From NCBI GenBank assembly GCA_022782405.1, contig JALFNK010000004.1, forward strand, positions 62,001 to 126,000: DNA of 64,000 nucleotides. The letters are read 5' to 3'. Under the pieces are notes generated by a model. It saw nothing but the letters and a program-made list of their open reading frames with translations. It was not told where the DNA came from and did not search any database. This document shows, piece after piece, positions 8,411 to 16,741 of the stretch (its first letter is position 1; each line of letters begins with the position of its first letter). The stretch comes from Alistipes sp. GTDB taxonomy: Bacteria > Bacteroidota > Bacteroidia > Bacteroidales > Rikenellaceae. The position numbers and the translations under genes were made by a program.

Positions 8411-9818
8411 CGCGTCGCAGTTTGAAAAGCATGATTACAAAGATCAGCAGCGTCGCCGCTCCGCCCAGCAGGTAGGCCGCCGTGCGGTTCTCCATGCCGA
8501 AGAACTGCCCCGAAACGAAGACGAACGACGCACATATGAAGGTCATGAAGAGCGCCGGAAGCAGGGCCACCCAGCGGTTCGCCCGACGGCGGACCAGATA
8601 GACGACAATGGCCCACAGCACAATAGTCGCCAGTGTCTGGTTCGTCCAGGCGAAATAGCGCCATACGACATCGAAATTGACCTGCGTGATGGCGTATCCG
8701 ACGATAAAGAGCGGAATACAGATATAAAAACGTTTCAGCTTGCTCCGCTGCTCGAGGTGCAGCATGTCGGCGATGATCAGACGCGCCGAGCGGAAAGCCG
8801 TATCGCCCGAGGTGATCGGCGCGGCGACGACGCCCAGCAGCGCCAGGATGCCGCCCACGACACCCAGCGTACCGTTCGAGATCGTATCCACGGCCCACGC
8901 GGCGCTGTTGCCGTGAGCCCCGAGAGCTGCCGAAAGCTCCCCGGCACCGCCGAAGAAGGCCATCGATACGGCCGCCCAGATCAGCGCGATGATCGACTCG
9001 GAGATCATCGCTCCGTAGAAGACCGAGCGGCATTCGCGCTCATTGCCCACGCAACGCGCCATGAGCGGCGACTGCGTGGCGTGGAAACCGGAAATCGCAC
9101 CGCAGGCAATCGTAATGAAAAGCGTCGGGACGATAGGCACCGAACGGGGGTTGAGCTGGAAGTTGGCAAAGGTCGTCATCTCGGGAATCCGGTAGTCGCC
9201 GAAAAGCAGCACGCCCAGCAATCCCACGGCCATGGCCACCAGCGCAACGCCGAAAAGCGGATAGACGCGGCCGATGATCTTGTCGATGGGCAGCAGCGTG
9301 GCGATGAAATAATAGGCCAGGATGATCCACACCCACACCGGGCAGGAGATGCCCGGCGTGATTTCATGAAGCAGCTGCGCCGGGCTGAGCACGAAAACGG
9401 CGCCCACCAGCACGAGCAGCAGCACCGAGAAGGCACGCATGAACTGCCGCATGCCGCCGCCCAGATAGCGGCCCACGACCTCGGGAATGCTCAACCCGTC
9501 GTTGCGGACGAGCATCATGCCCGAAAGATAGTCGTGCATGGCCCCCATGAAGATTCCGCCGAAGGTGATCCACAGAAAGGCGACGGGGCCGAAGCAGGCG
9601 CCGAGGATGGCGCCGAAGATCGGGCCCGTGCCGGCGATATTGAGCAGCTGGATCAGGAAAACCCGCCAACGCGGCAGCGGTACATAGTCCACACCGTCAT
9701 AAAGCCGGCGGCAGGGCGTCTCGGCCTGCGCGTCGGCCGAGGCCACGCGCTCCAGATAACGTCCATAGGTAAAATAGGCCGCGACAAGCAGGGCCAGGCA
9801 AGTCAAAAAAGTGATCAT
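8388..9818 (-). CDS. CstA-family carbon starvation transporter
   Basis: An inner-membrane protein of 476 residues with about 13-14 hydrophobic segments. It begins MITFLTCLALLVAAYFTYGRY; the frame is open upstream to 10046, but that extension runs through the AT-rich leader and tRNA gene. The CstA signature is clear: LLNIAGTGPIFGAILGACFGP, then GAMHDYLSGMMLVRN, and later GFHATQSPLMAR. CstA/BtsT-type carriers take up peptides or pyruvate, often under carbon limitation; this short form is about two-thirds the length of E. coli CstA, and its substrate is not known. It is the first gene of a two-gene leftward unit. Confidence 0.9.
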   Translation of the reverse strand: MITFLTCLALLVAAYFTYGRYLERVASADAQAETPCRRLYDGVDYVPLPRWRVFLIQLLNIAGTGPIFGAILGACFGPVAFLWITFGGIFMGAMHDYLSGMMLVRNDGLSIPEVVGRYLGGGMRQFMRAFSVLLLVLVGAVFVLSPAQLLHEITPGISCPVWVWIILAYYFIATLLPIDKIIGRVYPLFGVALVAMAVGLLGVLLFGDYRIPEMTTFANFQLNPRSVPIVPTLFITIACGAISGFHATQSPLMARCVGNERECRSVFYGAMISESIIALIWAAVSMAFFGGAGELSAALGAHGNSAAWAVDTISNGTLGVVGGILALLGVVAAPITSGDTAFRSARLIIADMLHLEQRSKLKRFYICIPLFIVGYAITQVNFDVVWRYFAWTNQTLATIVLWAIVVYLVRRRANRWVALLPALFMTFICASFVFVSGQFFGMENRTAAYLLGGAATLLIFVIMLFKLRRDDAQSHA

Positions 9819-9844
9819 TTCCGGGTTTCGGGTTAGATTTTGTG

Positions 9845-9852
9845 CGAAGATA
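9845..9852 (-). promoter_or_regulatory. Possible -7 element (TATCTTCG) of the CstA-type gene
   Basis: Minus-strand TATCTTCG differs from TAnnTTTG in one position and lies 26 bases before the start codon; a TTTTG lies about 23 bases upstream of it. The fit is weak. Confidence 0.35.
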
Positions 9853-10015
9853 ACAAGAAAATGCGAGATTTTTTCCAAAAGTATTGCGCGGGAATTTTTT
9901 TTTTCAGATATTTGCAGTCCCGAAAGGGAAGGAATCAGTGCTTCGAACGAGAGGGGAAGGGCAGGCAACCGCCCGCAACACCCGGAGCGGAGAGGAGCCG
10001 CGAAGATTCCCGCAG

Positions 10016-10087
10016 GCCGAAATAGCTCAGCGGTAGAGCACTTCACTCGTAATGAAGGGGTCCCGAGTTCAAATCTCGGTTTCGGCT
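10016..10087 (+). tRNA. tRNA-Thr (anticodon CGT)
   Basis: The acceptor stem GCCGAAA pairs with TTTCGGC. The D arm reads GCTCAGCGGTAGAGC and the anticodon stem-loop CTTCA-CTCGTAA-TGAAG gives anticodon CGT, which reads ACG (Thr). The T arm is CCGAG-TTCAAAT-CTCGG. CCA is not encoded. The gene sits just left of the restriction-modification cassette; tRNA genes are common insertion points for foreign DNA. Confidence 0.95.
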
Positions 10088-10097
10088 CTTGAAATCA

Positions 10098-10128
10098 AGA
10101 GGTTACGATTAAAGTAACCTCTTTTTTT
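10098..10128 (+). terminator. Terminator of the tRNA-Thr gene
   Basis: AGAGGTTAC pairs with GTAACCTCT around GATTAAA and runs into seven T residues (10122-10128). Confidence 0.85.
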
Positions 10129-10170
10129 GTACGTTCAAGAGCAGTTTCGCTGCATGAAGAGCCTCCGCAA

Positions 10171-10202
10171 TTTCTCAAATCCCGAAGTTTGTCCTATCTT
10201 TG
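10171..10202 (+). promoter_or_regulatory. Promoter of the restriction-modification cassette
   Basis: TTTC (10171-10174), a 20-base spacer and TATCTTTG (10195-10202) form a good Bacteroidetes promoter, ending 22 bases before the nuclease ATG. The host-type promoter shows that the cassette is adapted to this group. Confidence 0.7.
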
Positions 10203-10224
10203 CTGACAACACAGCTATTTCAAC

Positions 10225-10962
10225 ATGAACCTTTTTACCCAACGAAGTATCGAACTGGCCAGCCAGAGAGACTATCTCGATCAACTGTTTTCCGTATACC
10301 CCTTAAGTCCGGACAACATTCGGGAAGTTGATCAAAACATCTGGAACAATGTCGATCGCTGTTACAGGGAACAGAACAATACGGAACTGTTCAGAAACCT
10401 GTTACAGTTGAAACTGTTCCCCATAAAGGACGGCTACGTCCCCTACTTCAGAAAAGACATAACGGCTATTGAGCGGAATCCCAATACGGTCAATCGGATC
10501 TGCGGCAGAGTTCGGGAGCTTTCCCTGGAGGAACTCTATCAAAAATGCACCCAGCCCAAAGAAACCAACCGACAAATGGGCCAATTGTTCAGAAACTGGG
10601 TCAAAAGAGGGACTCTCGGACTCTTTCCCATATCGGAAGCCGAGTTTCTGGCAGACGACCGCAATGCCATTCTCGACGGATCAGATACCGCCTTGCTGGT
10701 GTTTGCCCGTAACCATTTGGGATACCGGCGGGACAAAGGGGTCGATTTCATCGGCCGATTCAACCATACTTACGTCATAGGAGAGGCCAAATTCATCTCC
10801 GACGAGGGCGGGCATCAGAACGATCAGTTCCTGGATGCCATGACCACAATAAAGACACCGCTCAATCAGGATGTGATTGCCATAGGTATTTTGGACGGCA
10901 TCCTCTATATTCCAAGCAGAAAAAAATGTACCGGACCATCACCTCCAACAATCTTCCTGTAA
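10225..10962 (+). CDS. Probable type II restriction endonuclease, frame broken near the 3' end at an A7 run
   Basis: The 245-residue product is predicted to be the nuclease partner of the adjacent methyltransferase. A PD-(D/E)xK core is visible: GVDFIGRF (Asp), then TYVIGEAKF (E-x-K) followed by SDEGGHQNDQ. I cannot name its recognition site. The frame ends with an unconvincing tail (CTGPSPPTIFL) right after seven A residues (10920-10926). A -1 shift there gives MYRTITSNNLPVMSALLLRD and a few more residues, ending at a TAA (11001-11003) that overlaps the methyltransferase ATG by one base. The full-length product is therefore probably 10225-11003, made by slippage or disrupted by a one-base deletion. 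Base composition is clearly more AT-rich than the neighbours, a sign of transfer. Confidence 0.7.
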   Translation: MNLFTQRSIELASQRDYLDQLFSVYPLSPDNIREVDQNIWNNVDRCYREQNNTELFRNLLQLKLFPIKDGYVPYFRKDITAIERNPNTVNRICGRVRELSLEELYQKCTQPKETNRQMGQLFRNWVKRGTLGLFPISEAEFLADDRNAILDGSDTALLVFARNHLGYRRDKGVDFIGRFNHTYVIGEAKFISDEGGHQNDQFLDAMTTIKTPLNQDVIAIGILDGILYIPSRKKCTGPSPPTIFL

Positions 10963-11002
10963 TGAGCGCTTTACTCCTTCGAGATTATTTATATAGTTTG
11001 TA

Positions 11003-12010
11003 ATGGTTTCCAATTTAATAATTAAAGGCGAAAATGCACAAACCATGCGCTGGCTTTTGGATCAAGGATACAAAGGCCGTGTAGACTTGGTATACATTGA
11101 TCCTCCGTTCGCTACCGGCAGCATATATTCGATAGATCAAACAGGACGGACTGCCACCATAAGCAAGGCCAACAATGGAAATATCGCATATAAGGACACG
11201 CTACAAGGCGAAGATTTCATCAATTTTCTAAAAGCCCGGGTGCAACTAATCCATACACTCTTATCCGACAGAGGATCCCTCTATCTACACATAGATTACA
11301 AGATAGGGCATTATGTCAAGGTCATGATGGACGAAATATTCGGCATCGAGAACTTCAGAAACGACATTACCCGCATAAAATGCAATCCAAAGAATTTTAA
11401 TCGTATCGGATACGGGAATATCAAAGACATGATTCTCTTCTACTCCAAAGGGCCCAACCCGATCTGGAACAATCCTGTCTTCAAATACACCGATGAGGAT
11501 CTGAAAAAATTATATCCCAAAATCGATAAGACAGGAAGGCGCTACACCACGGTACCCATCCATGCCCCGGGAGAGACCAAAGACGGTGCCACCAATCAAC
11601 CGTTCAGAGGCATGTATCCTCCTGCCGGCCGACACTGGCGCTGCTCGGTGGAGGAACTGGAGTGGCTCGATGCCTTGGGCCTGATCGAATGGTCCCCGAC
11701 CGGCAACCCGAGAAAGATCAACTACGCCGACGAACGTCCCGGAAAAAAAGCGCAGGATATATGGAATTTCGTGGATCCCGCATATCCCATATACCCTACG
11801 GAAAAGAACGAAGAGATGTTAAAGTTCATTGTTCAGGCTTCGTCGAATCCAGATTCGATCGTCATGGACTGTTTCTGCGGCTCGGGGACTACCCTGAAAG
11901 CTGCGAACGATTGCGGCAGACAATGGATCGGCATCGACAAAGCTGACGTCGCCATTGGCATAACAAAACAGCGTTTTTCGGAAGTTGATTACAGATATCT
12001 CGAACTATAA
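11003..12010 (+). CDS. Type II DNA methyltransferase, beta-class amino-methylase
   Basis: A 335-residue SAM-dependent methyltransferase acting on adenine N6 (or cytosine N4). The catalytic motif IV DPPF is at the N-terminal end (VYIDPPFATGS, residues ~32-42) and the SAM-binding motif DCFCGSGTT lies near the C-terminus (~290), the motif order of the beta class. It protects host DNA from the nuclease encoded just upstream. Its ATG overlaps the stop of the frame-restored nuclease gene (TAATG), which argues for a coupled pair. The AT-rich codon use continues to the end of this gene and stops there. The target sequence is not deducible by eye. Confidence 0.9.
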   Translation: MVSNLIIKGENAQTMRWLLDQGYKGRVDLVYIDPPFATGSIYSIDQTGRTATISKANNGNIAYKDTLQGEDFINFLKARVQLIHTLLSDRGSLYLHIDYKIGHYVKVMMDEIFGIENFRNDITRIKCNPKNFNRIGYGNIKDMILFYSKGPNPIWNNPVFKYTDEDLKKLYPKIDKTGRRYTTVPIHAPGETKDGATNQPFRGMYPPAGRHWRCSVEELEWLDALGLIEWSPTGNPRKINYADERPGKKAQDIWNFVDPAYPIYPTEKNEEMLKFIVQASSNPDSIVMDCFCGSGTTLKAANDCGRQWIGIDKADVAIGITKQRFSEVDYRYLEL

Positions 12011-12085
12011 AACGACTCCGGGCGGCAGATTTCCCATTAGGTGATCATGAAGTTTTGTGCTATCTTGCGGCAAAACCATCCGAAT

Positions 12086-12652
12086 ATGACCGAAAGCATG
12101 CAGTTCATACCCCTCACAACGCCCGCCGACCGGGATTGGACGGCCGCATGGGAGCTCTACCTCCAGGCCTTTCCCCCGAAGGAGCGGCGCGCGGAGGCGG
12201 ATCACCTCCGGGCTCTCGAAGACCCGCATTTCCACGCCGACGCCATCCGGCGCGGCGACGAATTCGTCGGAATCCTCTTCTGGTGGCAGGGCCCCGCATT
12301 CCGCTATGTGGAGTACCTGGCCATCCGGCCCGACCTGCGGGGACAGCATCTGGGATCGGCCATCTTCGGGGCTTTCTGCCGCGGAGAGCGCGTCATCCTC
12401 GAGATCGACCCGCCCGAAGACGAGATTTCGGTGCGCCGCCTGGGGTTCTACCGCCGTCTGGGCTTCCACGACTCTCCGCTGAAGTATGTCCACCCCTCGT
12501 ACAGCCGCCCTTTCGAGCCGCACCGCCTCGTGCTGATGGGCTACCCCGCGCCGCTCGGGACGGAGGAGGCGCGCCGCTTCGCCGACTTCGTGCGGAGCAG
12601 GGTCCTCCGCTACACCGAGCACGACCAGCCGGCGCTTCCGCGGATTCCGTAA
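12086..12652 (+). CDS. GNAT family N-acetyltransferase
   Basis: A cytoplasmic acetyltransferase of 188 residues. The acetyl-CoA loop is RPDLRGQHLGSAIF, preceded by the strand YVEYLAI, and the C-terminal half has RRLGFYRRLGFHDSP, the usual GNAT turn. I start it at the ATG at 12086 because a weak -7 element (TATCTTGC, 12061-12068) lies just before it; the frame is open from 12041. The substrate is unknown. High-GC codon use returns here, so this gene belongs to the resident chromosome and marks the right edge of the restriction-modification cassette. Confidence 0.85.
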   Translation: MTESMQFIPLTTPADRDWTAAWELYLQAFPPKERRAEADHLRALEDPHFHADAIRRGDEFVGILFWWQGPAFRYVEYLAIRPDLRGQHLGSAIFGAFCRGERVILEIDPPEDEISVRRLGFYRRLGFHDSPLKYVHPSYSRPFEPHRLVLMGYPAPLGTEEARRFADFVRSRVLRYTEHDQPALPRIP

Positions 12653-12662
12653 CCGACAGGAC

Positions 12663-12699
12663 AAGGCGGGGAGCCCTTATAAAAGGAGCTCCCCGCTTT
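12663..12699. terminator. Bidirectional terminator between convergent genes
   Basis: GCGGGGAGC (12666-12674) pairs with GCTCCCCGC (12688-12696), with AA/TTT flanks, between the GNAT gene and the YeiH-type gene. Confidence 0.75.
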
Positions 12700-12716
12700 G
12701 TACCGTACCGTACGCA

Positions 12717-13790
12717 TCAGAAGAGGCCCACCACCCCTTTCGTTACGAAGTAGCCGCCCACGACCAGCCATACATAGAGCACCCCGGCCAGCAGGAAGGG
12801 CTTGGCCCCGGCCTGACGGAACTTGTCGAGGCTCGTCTCGGTGCCGAGGGCCGTCATGGCCATCGTCAGCAGGAAGGTGTCGAGGTATTCGACGGCGCCG
12901 TTGAGCGGGATCTCGCGCACACTCTCCACGCCGAGCAGATATTGCAGCAGCGAATTGAGGCAGATCACTCCGAGGAACCCGAAGGCGAACCACGGAATCG
13001 TGATGCGGCTCTTCTCTCCCACAACGGCCGATTCCGTACGGCGACGGCGCGCCAGCAGCAGGCTCATGACCACCAGCACCGGAGCGAGCATCATCACGCG
13101 GATCATCTTCGTGATGGTCGCCGTGGCGGCGATGCCCAGCCCGTCGGTCGGGTCCATGGCGTTGCCCGCACCGGCCACATGGGCCACCTCATGGAGCGTG
13201 CTGCCCGTATAGACGGCCACCTCCGTGGCGCTCATGCCGTCCAGCACGCCCGTGCGGTACATCACCGGGTAGAGGAACATCGAAAGCGTGCCGAAGATCA
13301 CCACCGTCGAGACGGCGATCGCCGTCTTGTAGCCCTCGCAGCGCACGACCGGCTCGGCGCCCAGCACGGCCGCCGCACCGCAGATCGCACTGCCCGTCGA
13401 GGTCATCAGCGCCGTGTCGCGGTCGATCTTCAGCAGCCGCCCCACGGCGACTCCTCCGAGGATCGTCCCTACGACAACGATCAGATCGACCGTTACGGCC
13501 GGGAGCCCCACGGCGGCCACCTGCGCCAGCGTCAGGCGGAATCCGTAGAGGATGATGCCCCAGCGCAGCACCTGCTTCGTGCAGAAGCGGATGCCCGGGA
13601 CCCATGTCTCGGGCAGGCGGTTGCGCAGGCTGTTGGCGTAGAGCATGCCCAGCACGATGCCGATGATCAGCGGGCTGAGCGAAAGACGTTTCATCAGGGG
13701 GAAGCCGGCGATGTAGAACGCCGCGAACGAGAAGAGCGCAATGAGCAGGATACCGTGCAGCGTATTGGCTCTGTTACCTTTTTCCAGCAT
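12717..13790 (-). CDS. YeiH/UPF0324-type membrane protein, putative sulfate exporter family
   Basis: A 357-residue inner-membrane protein with about ten hydrophobic segments, read from the ATG at 13790; the upstream extension to 13844 lacks membrane character. Family marks are LSPLIIGIVLGMLYAN near the start, GSAICGAAAVLGAEPV in the centre and GSTLHEVAHVAGAG. The family is annotated as putative sulfate exporters, but the substrate is weakly established. A LysR gene lies immediately upstream on the same strand, the arrangement known for yeiE-yeiH in enterobacteria, and the 210-base gap between them contains a regular array of LysR-type half-sites. Confidence 0.85.
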   Translation of the reverse strand: MLEKGNRANTLHGILLIALFSFAAFYIAGFPLMKRLSLSPLIIGIVLGMLYANSLRNRLPETWVPGIRFCTKQVLRWGIILYGFRLTLAQVAAVGLPAVTVDLIVVVGTILGGVAVGRLLKIDRDTALMTSTGSAICGAAAVLGAEPVVRCEGYKTAIAVSTVVIFGTLSMFLYPVMYRTGVLDGMSATEVAVYTGSTLHEVAHVAGAGNAMDPTDGLGIAATATITKMIRVMMLAPVLVVMSLLLARRRRTESAVVGEKSRITIPWFAFGFLGVICLNSLLQYLLGVESVREIPLNGAVEYLDTFLLTMAMTALGTETSLDKFRQAGAKPFLLAGVLYVWLVVGGYFVTKGVVGLF

Positions 13791-13861
13791 GGATTTTCCG
13801 TTTTTCCGATTTTTCGGGGGACAAAATTCGGGCCTTTCCCGCAAAAAGACAACAAGATGTC

Positions 13862-13886
13862 GTTATGCGCGATAACAAAAGGTTAT
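13862..13886. promoter_or_regulatory. Three-half-site LysR operator in front of the YeiH-type gene
   Basis: GTTAT (13862-13866), ATAAC (13872-13876) and GTTAT (13882-13886) are spaced exactly 10 bp apart. Each neighbouring pair is a perfect inverted repeat with the T-N11-A spacing that LysR-type regulators bind. The array is 72-96 bases upstream of the YeiH-type start codon. Confidence 0.65.
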
Positions 13887-14000
13887 ACCCGGGCGAAAAG
13901 AGACGGAAGCGCACGGGAGGATGCGGCGGAGGGCGAGGAAGTTTCTGCGAAGAGGACGGCCGGCACGACCCCGGGAAGGGTCTGCGCCCGGCGGGGAGGG

Positions 14001-14888
14001 TCAGCGCACCGTGCGGGCGAACTCCTCGAACTGCCGGGCCAGAGGCACGGGTTCGGCGGCCAGATGCACGAACGAGAAGTCGCGCGTGAGGGTCAGTCCC
14101 TCGATGTCGATGATGCGCAGCGTGCCGCGCCGCAGCTCCTCGACGACCGAGATGACCGAAAGGATGGCCATGGCGTCGCTGTGGCGGACGAAGGACTTGA
14201 TGCCCTCGGTGGTGCCCAGGCGCATGGCCACACGCAGCTGCGGAAGGCGGATGCCGACACGCGCGAGGGCCGCGGCGATCACCTCGAGGGTTCCCGAACC
14301 GCTCTCGCGCAGCACGAGCGGAATGCGGCACAGTTCGGCGGGCGTTACCGACTCGGTAGCGGCCCAGACGCCGCCCGTGCGGGCGACGAGGACCAGTTCG
14401 TCGGGGCGGAACAGCGTATAGCGGAGCCCCTGGCGGCGGCTGACGCTCTCGACCAGTCCCAGATCGATCTCCCGGTCGGCAAGGGCCTGCTCGACACGGC
14501 CGCTGTTGCCCGAGAGCATCGAGACGCGCACGCCCGGGAAGCGGGTCGTAAAACGGGCCAGAATTGCCGGCAGCAGGTATTGGGCGAGGGTCGTGCTGGC
14601 CCCGAGGCGCAGCTCGCCTTCGGTCTGGCTCGTGCAGAGGCCCATTTCGTACTCCAGGCGCCGGTAATCGTCCGAAACGCGTTCGGCGGCATCGAGCAGC
14701 ACACGCCCCGCTTCGGTGAGTTCGAGGCGTCCCCCGCGACGTACGAAGAGCGGCACACGGTAACGCGCCTCCAGCTCGCCGATATGGCGGCTGACGGCCG
14801 GCTGCGAGATGCCGAGGCGCTCGGCTGTGCGCGTGAAACTCAACGTGCGCGCCGCCGTGATGAATACGGTCAGTCGGAAATCATCCAT
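14001..14888 (-). CDS. LysR family transcriptional regulator
   Basis: A 295-residue DNA-binding regulator. The N-terminal winged helix-turn-helix is typical: FRLTVFITAARTLSFTRTAE, then RLGISQPAVSRHIGELE with the recognition helix, and LFVRRGGRLELTEAG. Residues ~90-290 form the periplasmic-binding-protein-like effector domain. It probably controls the YeiH-type transporter directly downstream through the operator at 13862-13886. The start codon is 5 bases after the stop of the DHH phosphoesterase gene, so it may also be transcribed from that gene's promoter. The effector is unknown; E. coli YeiE is linked to cysteine and sulfur metabolism. Confidence 0.9.
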   Translation of the reverse strand: MDDFRLTVFITAARTLSFTRTAERLGISQPAVSRHIGELEARYRVPLFVRRGGRLELTEAGRVLLDAAERVSDDYRRLEYEMGLCTSQTEGELRLGASTTLAQYLLPAILARFTTRFPGVRVSMLSGNSGRVEQALADREIDLGLVESVSRRQGLRYTLFRPDELVLVARTGGVWAATESVTPAELCRIPLVLRESGSGTLEVIAAALARVGIRLPQLRVAMRLGTTEGIKSFVRHSDAMAILSVISVVEELRRGTLRIIDIEGLTLTRDFSFVHLAAEPVPLARQFEEFARTVR

Positions 14889-14893
14889 CGGAA

Positions 14894-15925
14894 TCAGCCG
14901 AGGTGTCCCTCCGCGGCAAACTCACGCACGGAACGGATGTAATGGTCGATGGTCTCCTGCATCGTGAGGTAGGACTTGCCGCCCGCGGCGTTCTTGTGCC
15001 CCCCGCCGTTGAAGTAGCGGCGTGCGAAGAGATTGACATCCACGTCGCCGCGCGAGCGCAGCGAGATGCGGATGAACTTGCGGTGCGCGAGGAACATGGC
15101 CGACATCTTGACCTTGCGGATCGTCAGCGCGTAATTGACGAAGCCCTCGCTGTCGCCCTGCTGGAACTGGAAGCGGCGCATCTCGTTCTCCTTGAGCGAC
15201 ATGTAGGCCACCGTCCCGTCCTCGATGAGCTCCATCTTGCGGTTGATCGCATAGCCGAACAGGCGGGCGCGCCCCTCGGTGTAGGCGTTGTAGACGTTGT
15301 TGTGGATCTCGGGAATCGAGATGCCCTTCTCGACCAGATCGGCCACGGCGCGGAACAGGTCGGGCGTAAGGTGCGAGAAAGCGAAGTTCCCCGTGTCGGT
15401 CATCATGCCGACGTAGAGCAGTTCGGCCATGCGGCGCGTGATGGCCTGCCGGCCGTAGAGCGCCTCGACGAGGCGGTAGACCAGGTAGCAGGTGCTCGAC
15501 GATTCGGGATGCGAGAAGGCGATGTCGAAACCCTCGTCGGGCTGCAGATGGTGGTCGACCAGCACGCGGCGCGCCGTGGTGTTCGCAGCGATCGTCTCAC
15601 TGAGAATCTCCAGGCGCGAGATGGCGTTGAAGTCGAGGCAGAAGATCACGTCGGCCGCCTCGATGGCCTGACGGGCCCGTCCCCCGGTATCGGTCTTGAA
15701 GACCACCACCTCGTCGATGCCGGGCATCCAGTCGAGGAAATAGGGATATTTGTTCGGCACGACGCACAGGACCTCGTGGCCGAGCGAGCGCAGCACCTCG
15801 GCCCAGGCGAGCGACGATCCGACGGCATCCCCGTCGGGATTGGTATGGGAGACGATGACGATCCGCAGCCGGGGCCGGGCGAGCAGCTCCCGCAGCGACA
15901 CGATATGCTTTTCAGATAACTCCAT
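14894..15925 (-). CDS. DHH/DHHA1 phosphoesterase, NrnA-like
   Basis: A 343-residue cytoplasmic enzyme expected to degrade very short RNA oligonucleotides and possibly pAp or cyclic dinucleotides, like NrnA. Metal-binding motifs are visible in order: SHTNPDGDAVGSSLAW near residue 26, then D in IFCLDFNA, and the DHH signature in RVLVDHHLQP. The C-terminal DHHA1 domain ends with GGGHKNAAGG, the substrate-binding glycine-rich motif. I use the ATG at 15925, 19 bases after a perfect promoter -7 element; the open frame upstream to 16021 overlaps that promoter. It heads a leftward unit with the LysR gene. Confidence 0.9.
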   Translation of the reverse strand: MELSEKHIVSLRELLARPRLRIVIVSHTNPDGDAVGSSLAWAEVLRSLGHEVLCVVPNKYPYFLDWMPGIDEVVVFKTDTGGRARQAIEAADVIFCLDFNAISRLEILSETIAANTTARRVLVDHHLQPDEGFDIAFSHPESSSTCYLVYRLVEALYGRQAITRRMAELLYVGMMTDTGNFAFSHLTPDLFRAVADLVEKGISIPEIHNNVYNAYTEGRARLFGYAINRKMELIEDGTVAYMSLKENEMRRFQFQQGDSEGFVNYALTIRKVKMSAMFLAHRKFIRISLRSRGDVDVNLFARRYFNGGGHKNAAGGKSYLTMQETIDHYIRSVREFAAEGHLG

Positions 15926-15944
15926 GCGCTTGGCTTGTTTCGGA

Positions 15945-15976
15945 CAAAGATACGAAAAAACTCCGCAGATCGCAAA
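15945..15976 (-). promoter_or_regulatory. Promoter of the DHH phosphoesterase gene
   Basis: Minus-strand TTTG (15973-15976), a 20-base spacer, then TATCTTTG (15945-15952), a full consensus Bacteroidetes promoter. Confidence 0.8.
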
Positions 15977-16024
15977 ACGCCCTCCGGAATCACGCCCGCA
16001 GAGACGTATGCACCGCGGCACGGA

Positions 16025-16741
16025 TCACTTTCCTCCGCGGATTTTCCCGGCGGCAGGCGCTTCGGGGCCGGCGGGATGCGCTCCGGCGGCATGCCCGGCA
16101 GCCCGGCGGTCGGCGGCATACTTGCGGCACCAGGGGGCGATGCCGCAGCCGTCGCACTTCGGGGCGCGGGCCGTGCAGACATAGCGGCCGTGGAGGATCA
16201 GCCAGTGATGCGCGATGGGCAGCAGGTGGCTAGGGAAGCCCTTTTCGAGGCGCAGCTCGGTCTGCAGCGGCGTCTTCGAGCGGGTCGTCAGCCCGATGCG
16301 CTCCGCCACGCGGAAGACGTGCGTATCGACGGGCATCACCTCGCGCTGCCACAGCACGGCGCCCAGCACGTTGGCCGTCTTGCGGCCCACGCCGGGCAGG
16401 CGCTGCAGCTGCTGGAGGTCGGTCGGAACCTCGCCGCCGAACTCCTCGCAGAGCATGCGGGCCATCGAGGCCAGGTGCCGCGCCTTGTTGTTCGGGTAGG
16501 AGATGCTCCGGATGTAGGGGAAGATCTCCCCGGCCGAGGCCTGCGCCATCGCCTGCGGCGTCGGGAAGGCGGCGAAGAGTGCCGGCGTGGTCATATTGAC
16601 CCGCTTGTCCGTGCACTGGGCCGAAAGCACCACGGCCACAAGCAGCTGAAAGGGATTTTCGTAGTGCAGTTCGCTCTCGGCCGCAGGCATGTGCTCCGAG
16701 AACCAGGCGATCACGCCTTCGTAACGCTCCTGGGTAGTCAT
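16025..16741 (-). CDS. nth: Endonuclease III
   Basis: A 238-residue base-excision repair glycosylase/AP lyase that removes oxidised pyrimidines. The helix-hairpin-helix LPGVGRKTANV contains the catalytic Lys121, and VDTHVFR contains the catalytic Asp139. The 4Fe-4S cluster ligands are Cys189, Cys196, Cys199 and Cys205, with the correct C-x6-C-x2-C-x5-C spacing. After the cluster there is a ~30-residue Ala/Gly/Pro-rich tail that is not part of the fold. The start codon overlaps the stop of the glycosyltransferase gene (ATGA), so the two are translationally coupled. Confidence 0.95.
   Translation of the reverse strand: MTTQERYEGVIAWFSEHMPAAESELHYENPFQLLVAVVLSAQCTDKRVNMTTPALFAAFPTPQAMAQASAGEIFPYIRSISYPNNKARHLASMARMLCEEFGGEVPTDLQQLQRLPGVGRKTANVLGAVLWQREVMPVDTHVFRVAERIGLTTRSKTPLQTELRLEKGFPSHLLPIAHHWLILHGRYVCTARAPKCDGCGIAPWCRKYAADRRAAGHAAGAHPAGPEAPAAGKIRGGK

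Noticed and set aside
10016..12086. A genomic island with attachment sites at the tRNA-Thr gene
   Set aside because: I looked for a copy of the tRNA 3' end on the right side of the restriction-modification genes and saw none; there is also no integrase.
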